From Paenibacillus xylanivorans (GTDB lineage Bacteria > Bacillota > Bacilli > Paenibacillales > Paenibacillaceae), in assembly GCF_001280595.1 (NCBI RefSeq), contig NZ_LITU01000060.1:1-59396 (forward strand): a stretch of 59,396 bases of DNA, written 5' to 3'. The number at the start of each line of letters is the position of its first letter. Position 1 is the first letter of the stretch. Under the pieces are notes generated by a model. That model searched no databases and was not told the origin of the DNA. It saw only the letters and a program-made list of their open reading frames with translations. Shown piece by piece: positions 8,158-15,784 of this stretch. The translations under genes were made by a program, and so were the position numbers.

Positions 8158-8445
8158 ATGGCCATCCTTTTACCGCAACAATTTTATGCTTTAGCGGCTA
8201 GTGTGGGTAAATCGTATTATGAAAACCTTGCTGGAGGCACGAATGCCAGCATCACAGTGAACAATTTTGGTCCTTTTCCGGTAGACCTGGTTGTAACTCG
8301 TGTTAACGCTCCAGTGATCACATATTTGGTCCCTGCTGGCAACAGCCTTACGTTGTCTGTTGATTTGCTGCTCGTAGCTGCTTTGTTGACTACTCCCGCA
8401 GGTGCTTCAACAGGCACGATTCAGATCGCAACATCTGATTTCTAA
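8158..8445 (+). CDS. small beta-rich secreted or spore-surface-like protein
   Basis: A 95-residue protein with an unusually complete ribosome site (AAAAGGAGGTGATTTCC) just before ATG 8158; the in-frame GTG at 8149 lies inside that site. The sequence has no charged core and no Cys. It alternates hydrophobic and Thr/Ser/Asn residues: GTNASITVNNFGPFPVDLVVTR, TYLVPAGNSLTLSVD, GASTGTIQIATSDF. The order 'N-N-G-P-V, V-P-G-N-S, A-T-G-x-I-x-I' resembles the jelly-roll subunits of endospore appendages (Ena, DUF3992), but the cysteine-bearing N-terminal connector of Ena1 is missing. I treat the Ena link as a hypothesis. It is monocistronic, with a strong terminator after it. Confidence 0.6.
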   Translation: MAILLPQQFYALAASVGKSYYENLAGGTNASITVNNFGPFPVDLVVTRVNAPVITYLVPAGNSLTLSVDLLLVAALLTTPAGASTGTIQIATSDF

Positions 8446-8466
8446 TGAATGTCGCGTGCTTTGTGG

Positions 8467-8503
8467 ACCTCTGTCGGACATGTTGTCGGCAGAGGTTTTT
8501 TCT
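8467..8503 (+). terminator. Rho-independent terminator
   Basis: ACCTCTG pairs with CAGAGGT around a 16-base loop that can itself pair in part, followed by TTTTTTCTTTTTTTT. It closes the small beta-rich protein gene. Confidence 0.85.
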
Positions 8504-8621
8504 TTTTTTTATGGATGTATTTGGGGTGGAAGTGATATTATACTAGGGTCTTTATAAAATTAATTAGTTGTTATAAGAATGATTGATATTCTTATATCAA
8601 AACGAAAGGGAGATTGTAATT

Positions 8622-9311
8622 TTGAAAAGGATGTTGTTGTACGTTTTGGGATTAACCTTGTGTTTATCATTATTCATGTCTCCACACAATTTAGATGCAG
8701 CCTCTTCAATGAGCACCTTGGAGCTTGGAAATGGAGTAACTTATTATGGTGAAACTAAGAATGGCAAGCCCCATGGCTATGGGACGATGACCTGGGGAAA
8801 GAGCAAGGCTTATAAAGGAAACTGGGTAGCGGGCAAACGTTCAGGATATGGTGTCTACAAAGCAGTGACAAGTGATAAGGACCGTGTTACAGACCTCAAG
8901 TACGACGGCTATTGGAAGAATGACAAAAAGGATGGAAAGGGTGAACTGGAGATCAGAGAAATATCCTACGAAGCAGTTATGCTTGAAAATCGTATTCAGA
9001 AAGGGACCTTTGCTAAGGATCAGTGGGTCTCAGGGTATGATGTTCGACATGGAGAGTATGACCCACCTTATTACTTTGCGTACAAGGATTCAAATTTAAG
9101 TCTTAAAATACTGGGCGGTGCAGAAAATATTTTAGATGGATTGAAGGTCGGTTATTTCTTTTCATTTACATACCAAAAAGGAAAAGTATACAAAGATGTC
9201 GGTGTTGGAGATGAATTCAGTCAGAAGCAATTTAGTTCTTTTATCAAAAGTGTAGAAAAAGAGATTAAGCCTCATATTAATCAGTTTGAGAAACTGGCTC
9301 AGAAATTATAG
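8622..9311 (+). CDS. exported MORN-repeat protein
   Basis: Predicted 229 residues starting with TTG at 8622, behind AAAGGGAG at 8605-8612. A signal peptide (KRMLLYVLGLTLCLSLFM...DAASS) is followed by at least three MORN repeats: YYGETKNGKPHGYGTMTW, YKGNWVAGKRSGYGVYKA, YDGYWKNDKKDGKGELEI. The last 90 residues form an unrelated polar domain ending in a helix (FSSFIKSVEKEIKPHINQFEKLAQKL). MORN repeats form elongated beta structures that bind lipid or protein partners. The function outside the cell is unknown. It is a single gene. Confidence 0.8.
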   Translation: MKRMLLYVLGLTLCLSLFMSPHNLDAASSMSTLELGNGVTYYGETKNGKPHGYGTMTWGKSKAYKGNWVAGKRSGYGVYKAVTSDKDRVTDLKYDGYWKNDKKDGKGELEIREISYEAVMLENRIQKGTFAKDQWVSGYDVRHGEYDPPYYFAYKDSNLSLKILGGAENILDGLKVGYFFSFTYQKGKVYKDVGVGDEFSQKQFSSFIKSVEKEIKPHINQFEKLAQKL

Positions 9312-9430
9312 CTATTATTCTTAGAAATATAACGGGTACAATCAAATTTTTGTTTACTGAGGCAGCTATTCGAGTAATTCATTGTAGAAGTAGTAGTAGA
9401 CTGATGTTGTGAAACAGGAGGTTATTGGAC

Positions 9431-9952
9431 ATGAACAGAACAACGTTCCTTGAAACCGAGCGGCTTGTATTCTCGACATGGAATGAAGAAGACCGTGCTC
9501 TGGCGTCAGCTCTATGGGGAGATCATGAGGTAACGAAGTGGATTAGCAGCAAGGGATTTCTTAGCGAGGATGAAGTGGAAGCTCGGTTGACGCAGGAAAT
9601 AAAAAGGCAAGAAGAGGTGGGAGTGCAATATTGGCCTCTCTTTGAGAAAGATTCGGAAGTCTTCGTTGGTTGCTGCGGCTTGTGCCCGTATTCTCCGGAA
9701 GAAGAGATATATGAACTGGGATTTCATCTTACCAGGGATTACTGGGGTAAGGGCTACGCCATGGAGGCGGCACGGGCAGTGATTGACTATGCATTTGGAG
9801 AACTGAAGGTTAAAGCGTTGTTTGCCGGCCATCATCCAGATAATGAAGTGTCACGTCACATGCTGTCCAAGCTGGGCTTTCAATATGTACGCGATGAGCG
9901 TTATGAACCGACAGGGCTGATGCACCCATCCTATTTGTTGAAAAAGGAATAA
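9431..9952 (+). CDS. GNAT-family N-acetyltransferase (RimJ/RimL type)
   Basis: A 173-residue acetyltransferase. It begins with TTFLETERLVFSTWNEED, typical of the RimJ/RimL branch. The acetyl-CoA-binding motif is seen in ELGFHLTRDYWGKGYAMEAARAVIDYAF, followed by NEVSRHMLSKLGFQYV. The ATG at 9431 is eight bases after AGGAGGT; an in-frame TTG at 9425 lies too close to it. The substrate (a protein N-terminus, antibiotic or small amine) cannot be told. It stands alone. Confidence 0.88.
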   Translation: MNRTTFLETERLVFSTWNEEDRALASALWGDHEVTKWISSKGFLSEDEVEARLTQEIKRQEEVGVQYWPLFEKDSEVFVGCCGLCPYSPEEEIYELGFHLTRDYWGKGYAMEAARAVIDYAFGELKVKALFAGHHPDNEVSRHMLSKLGFQYVRDERYEPTGLMHPSYLLKKE

Positions 9953-10016
9953 ATACTTTGTACATTCAGGGTAACTCAGAGTCTTTAAGCATATAGCTTG
10001 ATTGAATGAACAGCGG

Positions 10017-10060
10017 CGATGACCGTAATTTTTTGGTAAATGGGTTTTCATCGTTTTTTT
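10017..10060 (+). terminator. weak terminator after the GNAT gene
   Basis: CGATGA and TCATCG can pair around a loop of about 27 bases, followed by a run of seven T. The long loop makes this a weak call. It directly precedes copy 2 of the RNA-like element. Confidence 0.35.
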
Positions 10061-10068
10061 ATTTCATT

Positions 10069-10174
10069 TTCAGCTTCTATTAAGGTAGCAGAGGTAAGAT
10101 TATTCTTGTAAACCCCTTCTCGTGTTAGATAGATGTGTGACTGACCTCGCCGGACGCCGGTGAGGTATTTTTTT
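10069..10174 (+). ncRNA. duplicated structured RNA-like element, copy 2, with terminator
   Basis: The second copy of the element at 6290-6397. It shares 67 of 74 bases in the core, including the 24-base invariant block from TCTTGTAAACCCC onward. The following terminator is ACCTCGCCGG/CCGGTGAGGT then ATTTTTTT. Compared with copy 1, the stem bases have changed on both sides so pairing is kept, which indicates selection on RNA structure. Here the AGAGGT/ACCCCT pairing has one mismatch, leaving the C-rich segment more exposed. It lies after the GNAT gene and before the rhaD promoter (10245-10274), so it ends before rhaD transcription starts. Confidence 0.55.
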
Positions 10175-10244
10175 GCTTATTTTTATAAAAATACAAAAAA
10201 CAAACATAAACAAAAATAAAAGAAGTGAATAAACCTTTGAATTA

Positions 10245-10274
10245 TTGACTTATAAAGATAAACAAAGGTATAAT
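10245..10274 (+). promoter_or_regulatory. strong SigA-type promoter of rhaD
   Basis: TTGACT, an 18-base spacer and a perfect TATAAT, preceded by about 50 bases of A-rich DNA (10185-10232) that could act as an UP element. Confidence 0.75.
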
Positions 10275-10341
10275 CAATGTGAAAAAAGGAACTTACTATG
10301 TACGTGACAGCCATTCTATTTTTTATCATGAGGAGAGAATG

Positions 10342-11190
10342 ATGATGAACGTGACCCTTACGAATGAAACAACTCAGGCTGCTGGATTCCATATTCCATT
10401 TATCCGTGAGATGGCGGAGATTACTCAACATATGTGGAAAAATGGATGGGATGAACGCAATGGCGGCAATGTCAGCTATTTGCTAGAGGAAGAGGAGGTC
10501 GCCAAATATATCGATATCAACCATGTGATCCGCAAGATTAAACCTGCCTTTTCGATGCAGGAGCTGGCAGGCAAGTATTTTATCGTGACAGCTTCAGGCA
10601 AATATTTCAAAAATGTACTGGCTGATCCAGAGAGCAATCTGGGGTTGCTGCGTGTATCTAATGATGGACAGGAGCTGGAAGTGCTGTGGGGGCTAAAGTC
10701 GGGGGCGAACCCAACGAGTGAATTGCCTACGCATTTTATGAGTCATATCGAGCGTCTGAAAGTCGACCCGAAACACCGGGTTGTCATGCACAACCATGCG
10801 ACCAACGTCCTGGCGATGACATTTATCCATGAGTTGGATGAACTGAAATTTACAAAGACGCTGTGGCAGATGTGTACGGAATGTGTTGTCGTATTTCCTG
10901 ACGGCGTTGGTATTATTCCGTGGATGGTGCCTGGATTGAATGAAATTGGACGGGAAACGGCTGAGAAAATGAAGGAATACCACGCGGTCATCTGGCCGCA
11001 GCATGGGATCTTTGGAACGGGTACAACGATTGATGAAGCTTTTGGACTTATAGAGACCATAGAGAAGGCGGCACAGGTGTATATGCTGGTTGCAGGTCAT
11101 GAGATCAGACAGAGAATTACGGATCAGCAGCTAGTTACATTGGCCGAAGCTTTCGGTGTCACTCCACGTCCTGGCATTTTGAATATATAG
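10342..11190 (+). CDS. rhaD: rhamnulose-1-phosphate aldolase
   Basis: A class II zinc aldolase that splits L-rhamnulose 1-phosphate into dihydroxyacetone phosphate and L-lactaldehyde. It matches the E. coli enzyme along its length: [20 protein letters not shown], the catalytic Glu127 in PTSELPTHF, zinc ligands His150 and His152 (MHNHATN) and His221 ([10 protein letters not shown]), [17 protein letters not shown], and a GVTPRPGIL end. Three tandem ATG codons (10339, 10342, 10345) follow GAGGAGAG; 10342 or 10345 is best spaced. No rhamnose isomerase, kinase, mutarotase or transporter is adjacent, so it is an orphan here. Confidence 0.9.
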   Translation: MMNVTLTNETTQAAGFHIPFIREMAEITQHMWKNGWDERNGGNVSYLLEEEEVAKYIDINHVIRKIKPAFSMQELAGKYFIVTASGKYFKNVLADPESNLGLLRVSNDGQELEVLWGLKSGANPTSELPTHFMSHIERLKVDPKHRVVMHNHATNVLAMTFIHELDELKFTKTLWQMCTECVVVFPDGVGIIPWMVPGLNEIGRETAEKMKEYHAVIWPQHGIFGTGTTIDEAFGLIETIEKAAQVYMLVAGHEIRQRITDQQLVTLAEAFGVTPRPGILNI

Positions 11191-11243
11191 GTTTGACGGA
11201 TCGAGATTCGTATAAAAGAAAGAGCTCCAACGCAGCTTAATAC

Positions 11244-11290
11244 GGAATGGTCTTTGGTTTATTAAACCGAAGGCCATTTCCTTTTTTTCG
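11244..11290 (+). terminator. Rho-independent terminator of rhaD
   Basis: GGAATGGTCTTTGGTTT pairs with AAACCGAAGGCCATTTCC, with one interior mismatch and G-U pairs, around ATT. It is followed by a run of seven T. Confidence 0.8.
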
Positions 11291-11482
11291 GCGAACAAAC
11301 GCCGTTTTAGTTCAAAAAAGTTCAAAAAGCTGATAAAGCGAGGCTTTGTTATCGATTATTGAATCGTAGAATGCATTATCACGAGCTGACGAAATTGAGG
11401 TGAAATGACGTATTGTCAATGGCTCAGCGATTTTGCATAATAACAATGCTTCACAGATGATTGATGGAAGGAAGTTATGATC

Positions 11483-13300
11483 ATGCTTGGCAAAATGAAG
11501 AGAATCTTAATAGGCAAGCCTATGAAATCGGCTGAATTGGATGCAGAAAAATTGGGGAAATGGAAGGCGCTCGCCATTCTATCCTCCGATGCCCTATCGT
11601 CCGTTGCCTACGGTACGGAGCAGATCTTACTGGTGCTCGTTGCGGCCGGATTCGCGGCCTTGTGGTACTCTGTTCCAATCTCCATTGCCGTGTTGGGATT
11701 ACTCGTCATTTTAATTTTTTCCTACCGCCAGACGATTTTTGCTTATCCAACAGGGGGCGGCGCGTATATCGTAGCCAAGGATAACCTCGGTACGGCTCCT
11801 AGCCTGATTGCCGGAGGATCTCTGCTGGTCGATTATATTCTGACTGTTGCGGTAAGTTCGTCTGCAGGGACCGATGCAATTACATCTGCCTTTCCGATGC
11901 TTCATGATTACAGTATAGTCATTGCACTGATCATGATTGTATTTTTGACGATAATGAATTTGCGGGGAGTGACGGAATCTGCTTCCGTACTGGCGATCCC
12001 CATATATCTGTTTATCTTTTCCATTGCGATTCTGATTATATCCGGGGGGATCAAATTTCTCGCTGGTGGCATGGAAGCTGCGGCTCCTGAATTCGGAACG
12101 AGTATGTCTCATGTGAGTCTGTTTCTGCTGCTGAAGGCATTCAGCTCGGGTTGTTCGGCTTTGACCGGGGTTGAGGCGGTGAGTAATGCCATTCCGAACT
12201 TCAAGCAGCCAGCTGAGAAAAATGCAGCAGGAACTTTGATGCTTATGGGTTGTATTCTGGGAGCCATGTTTATCGGCATCACGTTACTTGCTTATGGTTA
12301 CGGAGTGAAGCCCGATCCCAAAGCCACAGTCATTTCCCAGATTGCCGAAGCCACATTTGGCAGGGGCACAATGTATTTTATTATTCAGGGTGTGACGGCA
12401 CTGATCCTGTTCCTTGCAGCGAATACGGCGTATTCCGCTTTTCCGCTGTTGTCCTTCATGATGGCCAAGGATAAATATATGCCGCATATGTTTATGGTTA
12501 GAGGAGACCGCCTTGGCTTCTCGAACGGTATTATTTTTCTCAGTGTGATGTCTGCCTTACTGGTTGTCGGATTCAAAGGAAATACGGAAAGCCTGATTCC
12601 GCTCTACGCAGTGGGCGTGTTCGTTCCATTCACCCTGTCGCAGCTGGGCATGATGATTCGCTGGATCAAAGTCAAACCATCTGGCTGGCGTGTGAAGCTG
12701 CTTGTCAATACGATTGGTATGCTGACCACCCTGTCGATTACTTTGATATTTATATTCACCAAGTTCACGCAAACATGGGTTATCTTTATTTTCTTGCCAC
12801 TCGTCGTCTATGTGTTCATGCGCATTCATCGTCATTACTGCAACATCGCGGATGAACTGCGGATTGACATCCAACTGGAGAAACCGGTGAGAAAGGGCAA
12901 TACAATTATCATACCGGTGGCTGGCATTACCCGGGTCGTGATGAATACGATCAGTTACGCGCAGACGATGTCAGATCATGTGGTTGCTTTGTATATCGGG
13001 TTCGATGATGAAGCCATTCGTAAAATGGAGCAGAAGTGGGAAGAGTGGAACCCGGGCGTTCGCCTGGTTGTGATCAAATCGAGATATCGCAGCATTATGG
13101 GACCGCTCAAGAAATTTATTGATACCGTGGAATGGAAAACGGCCGAGACGGACCATATCACGATTCTGATTCCACAGTTCATCACCAAGCATTGGTGGCA
13201 AAATGTACTGCATAACCAGACCAGCTTTATGATTCGAGCCTACCTGATCAATTATAAAGATGTGATTGTCACGACTGTGCCGTACCACCTCAATCGTTAG
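11483..13300 (+). CDS. kimA: KimA-type high-affinity potassium importer
   Basis: A 605-residue APC-superfamily transporter. It matches B. subtilis KimA (YdaO) from end to end: IGKPMKSAELDAEKL, ALAILSSDALSSVAYGTEQIL, YPTGGGAYIVAKDNLG, IAGGSLLVDYILTVAVS, SAGTDAITSAFP, LKAFSSGCSALTGVEAVSNAIP, LGFSNGIIFL, YAVGVFVPFTLSQ. About twelve membrane segments are followed by a 130-residue cytoplasmic domain (IIPVAGITRVV..., SRYRSIMGPLKKFIDTVE, TILIPQFITKHWWQNVLHNQ). It moves potassium with protons. KimA is inhibited by c-di-AMP in B. subtilis. I see no recognisable ydaO-class riboswitch upstream. ATG 11483 is better spaced than 11477. Confidence 0.92.
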   Translation: MLGKMKRILIGKPMKSAELDAEKLGKWKALAILSSDALSSVAYGTEQILLVLVAAGFAALWYSVPISIAVLGLLVILIFSYRQTIFAYPTGGGAYIVAKDNLGTAPSLIAGGSLLVDYILTVAVSSSAGTDAITSAFPMLHDYSIVIALIMIVFLTIMNLRGVTESASVLAIPIYLFIFSIAILIISGGIKFLAGGMEAAAPEFGTSMSHVSLFLLLKAFSSGCSALTGVEAVSNAIPNFKQPAEKNAAGTLMLMGCILGAMFIGITLLAYGYGVKPDPKATVISQIAEATFGRGTMYFIIQGVTALILFLAANTAYSAFPLLSFMMAKDKYMPHMFMVRGDRLGFSNGIIFLSVMSALLVVGFKGNTESLIPLYAVGVFVPFTLSQLGMMIRWIKVKPSGWRVKLLVNTIGMLTTLSITLIFIFTKFTQTWVIFIFLPLVVYVFMRIHRHYCNIADELRIDIQLEKPVRKGNTIIIPVAGITRVVMNTISYAQTMSDHVVALYIGFDDEAIRKMEQKWEEWNPGVRLVVIKSRYRSIMGPLKKFIDTVEWKTAETDHITILIPQFITKHWWQNVLHNQTSFMIRAYLINYKDVIVTTVPYHLNR

Positions 13301-13700
13301 TGGGATTCTTCTACAATGGGCAATGGCATGAGAAGAGTATTTAATGTGCTTATATGCCATCCATTTTCTTATAAAATTTCAACTGATCGTTTTGCGTTAA
13401 CGTTAAATATCCAGTTTTCTGTTAAATTTATTGAGTTTATATCAAATCATTGTTCATCTTCCCTTTACAGATAAAACCGTAAGAATATTCCCGAATCAAG
13501 GGAGTTCTTGCGGTTTTTTGCTGTGTACAGCCCCCGGTTTCAAACCTCTTTAACCTCCCTTGTTTGGTAAAGTCGCTTGTCCACGATTAACGCTGCGTTG
13601 ATTCAGAACAGATTCTGCTGTGACAGTTGGCTTTTACACTAGATAACGTGGGTGATGAGTTCACACACCGAATGCGTAGATCAAGGGGGAAGAAAATCCG
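13301..13700 (+). other. intergenic region kimA-ugpA
   Basis: The first half carries the kimA terminator (13473-13519). The second half should hold the promoter of the Ugp-like cassette. I see a CAGAA-N4-TTCTG inverted repeat (13604-13617) but no clear promoter pair or array of TTAACA-like Pho boxes. No coding frame of interest is present. Confidence 0.5.
13473..13519 (+). terminator. Rho-independent terminator of kimA
   Basis: AAACCGTAAGAA and TTCTTGCGGTTT pair (one G-U), with an inner TTCCC/GGGAG stem, followed by TTTTTTG. Confidence 0.85.
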
Positions 13701-14663
13701 ATGAGTGAGCTTGACAACCGGATCAGCTTGCCTGCTGCCAGACGGCGCGTATCCAATACGAGTCAGCGCCGAACAGCATCGCTGCGTGTGCAGCGGATGC
13801 GGGAAAATATGCTGGCCTATGGTTTCCTGGCACCATCGCTGCTTTTATTCGCAGTGTTCCTGTTTTATCCGATGTTTAAATCGGTGTACCTGAGTATGCA
13901 TTCCACGGACCCTACCGGACAGATTGCAGCCTATGTCGGACTAGACAATTTCAAGGCGGTATTCCAGTCAGGACTGTTCCTGCAAGGCATGAAAGTAACG
14001 TTGCTATTTGTCCTGTTTACCGTGCCAACCGGCATGCTGGCAGCTCTGATTCTAGCGGCATTAACACACAACCGTTTCAAGGGAATGCGTATATTCCAGT
14101 TTGTATTCTCTCTGCCCGTGGTATTATCTGTCGGTTCATCGGCGGTCATCTGGAAGTTTTTGTTCCATCCGACCTTGGGCATGCTGAATTATTTATTAGG
14201 AAAAATTGGAATCGATCCAATTCCCTGGCTGACCAGCCCGGATTGGGCGTTAATATCGATTTCCATCATGACGATTTGGATGAATCTCGGATTCAATTAC
14301 ATTATTCTATCCAGCGGATTACAGGGCATACCGGAAGAAATTTATGAGAGCGCAAAGATTGATGGTGCAGGTCCGTTGCTTACTTTTCGCAAAATCTCGA
14401 TGCCGCTGTTGTCGCCAACCCTGTTTTTCGTCACAGTTGTATCGATCATTGGTGCGTTCCAATCATTTGGTCAGATCAATATTCTTACCCGGGGCGGCCC
14501 AATGGACAGTACCAATGTATTCGTCTATTCCATCTATCAGGAAGCCTTCGTTAATTTCCGCTTTGGGACGGGCAGTGCGCAGGCGCTTATCCTGTTCGCG
14601 GTCATTATGTTGCTGACCCTGATTCAGTTCAAATGGGTGGAAAGGAAAGTGCATTACCAATGA
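13701..14663 (+). CDS. ugpA: UgpA-like ABC transporter permease
   Basis: A 320-residue MalF/UgpA-type inner-membrane permease. A basic N-terminal tail is followed by six predicted membrane segments. The EAA loop reads EEIYESAKIDGAGPLLTFRKISMPLLSPT (about residues 212-240), the contact site for the ATPase. ATG 13701 follows AGGGGGAAG. It overlaps the next permease gene by four bases (ATGA) and is part of a three-gene cassette with the UgpB-like receptor. The expected ligand is sn-glycerol 3-phosphate or a glycerophosphodiester, inferred from the receptor. Confidence 0.85.
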   Translation: MSELDNRISLPAARRRVSNTSQRRTASLRVQRMRENMLAYGFLAPSLLLFAVFLFYPMFKSVYLSMHSTDPTGQIAAYVGLDNFKAVFQSGLFLQGMKVTLLFVLFTVPTGMLAALILAALTHNRFKGMRIFQFVFSLPVVLSVGSSAVIWKFLFHPTLGMLNYLLGKIGIDPIPWLTSPDWALISISIMTIWMNLGFNYIILSSGLQGIPEEIYESAKIDGAGPLLTFRKISMPLLSPTLFFVTVVSIIGAFQSFGQINILTRGGPMDSTNVFVYSIYQEAFVNFRFGTGSAQALILFAVIMLLTLIQFKWVERKVHYQ

Positions 14664-15481
14664 GATCACCATGGACCAAAATATTGCTGTATGTGTTGCT
14701 TACAATCTGTGCGGCACTCGTACTTTATCCGGTGCTGTACACCTTTTTCATGGCGGTAATGACGCCGGAGGATGCCAGTGCGTATCCGCCTCATATCATC
14801 CCGCAATCCATAGACCTGTCCAATTTCACGGAAGTATTCGATATCGTTCCAATTGGTTCGTTTATCGGCAATACATTCCTGGTCGCAGGACTTACGATGC
14901 TTGGTCAGCTGGTTACAGCAAGCATGGCAGCCTATGCATTCGCGAAAATGGAGTTTAAGGGCAAGAACGTCATCTTCAGCATGTTTGTAGCGACGATGAT
15001 GATTCCTTGGGAAGTCACCATGATCCCGAACTATCTGACGGTGCGCAGCTGGGGCTGGTTGGATACGTATCAAGGGCTGACCATACCGTTCCTGGCAACG
15101 GCGTTTGGTACATTCCTGCTGAGACAATTCTTCATGCTGCTGCCAAAAGAGTTGTTTGAAGCGGCAAAGATCGATGGCTGCGGGCATATCCGGTATTTTG
15201 TATCCCATGTCCTACCCTTGTCACGTCCGGCACTTGGAACACTGGCGATCTATTCGTTCCTGAGTATGTACAACTCCTATCTGTGGCCGCTGCTTGTCAC
15301 GAATACGCCAGAGATGAGGACCGTACAAATCGGAATCTCGATGCTGGAGTTCCAGGAATCCACAGCATGGAATCTGGTGTTTGCCGGTACGGCTATGGTG
15401 ATTTTGCCATCGCTGCTGCTTCTGGTTTTCGGTTTGAAACAGCTTGTCCGCGGTATGGCCGCGGGCGCGCTGAAGGGGTAG
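14660..15481 (+). CDS. ugpE: UgpE-like ABC transporter permease
   Basis: A 273-residue MalG/UgpE-type permease with six predicted membrane segments. Its EAA loop is ELFEAAKIDGCGHIRYFVSHVLPLSRP. I choose ATG 14660, which overlaps the stop of the upstream permease (ATGA), with GGAAAGGAAAG in front; the in-frame ATG at 14633 would overlap too far and lacks a site. It forms the membrane pore with the preceding gene product. No ATPase gene (UgpC/MsmX type) is next to it. Confidence 0.85.
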   Translation: MRSPWTKILLYVLLTICAALVLYPVLYTFFMAVMTPEDASAYPPHIIPQSIDLSNFTEVFDIVPIGSFIGNTFLVAGLTMLGQLVTASMAAYAFAKMEFKGKNVIFSMFVATMMIPWEVTMIPNYLTVRSWGWLDTYQGLTIPFLATAFGTFLLRQFFMLLPKELFEAAKIDGCGHIRYFVSHVLPLSRPALGTLAIYSFLSMYNSYLWPLLVTNTPEMRTVQIGISMLEFQESTAWNLVFAGTAMVILPSLLLLVFGLKQLVRGMAAGALKG

Positions 15482-15638
15482 TGGGAGTAAGGTTTGTTTT
15501 AAGGATTTAAAAGGTTGGCGGTTTGGATACCCAGGAGCGAATAAACAAGGCTCACTCTTGAAATAAGATGTTGAGAAGATAAACCACGGTAGTAGTGGAG
15601 GGAACGAAATCGATTCTGAAGAAGCGAGGCGTTCGCCT

Positions 15639-15690
15639 TTATCTCCGGATTTTCCCCTCTGACGGGGAATGAAAAAAAATCCGGAGATAA
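15639..15690. repeat. large palindromic intergenic element
   Basis: TTATCTCCGGATTTT (15639-15653) and AAAATCCGGAGATAA (15676-15690) form a perfect 15-base inverted repeat. The loop contains a further CCCC/GGGG hairpin. Flanks with CGAAATCGATTC on one side and CGAAAGAACGATTCG on the other give partial outer pairing. It separates the permease genes from the receptor gene, where it could lower or stabilise the downstream message. Its size and self-contained form suggest a dispersed genomic repeat. Confidence 0.6.
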
Positions 15691-15784
15691 CAGCGATCGA
15701 AAGAACGATTCGTAACCGTAACGACCACTCCGTGACATCTCCAAGATTTTATTGTGACGTGAGCCCAAAAAAAGGAGAGCGATT

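Noticed and set aside
11300..11480. ydaO-class riboswitch before kimA
   Set aside because: Expected from B. subtilis, but I could not find its conserved segments by eye; a model search would decide.
13380..13480. Pho-box array upstream of the Ugp-like cassette
   Set aside because: Scattered TTAA/TTAAC words occur, but they lie before the kimA terminator and lack the regular spacing of TTAACA repeats.
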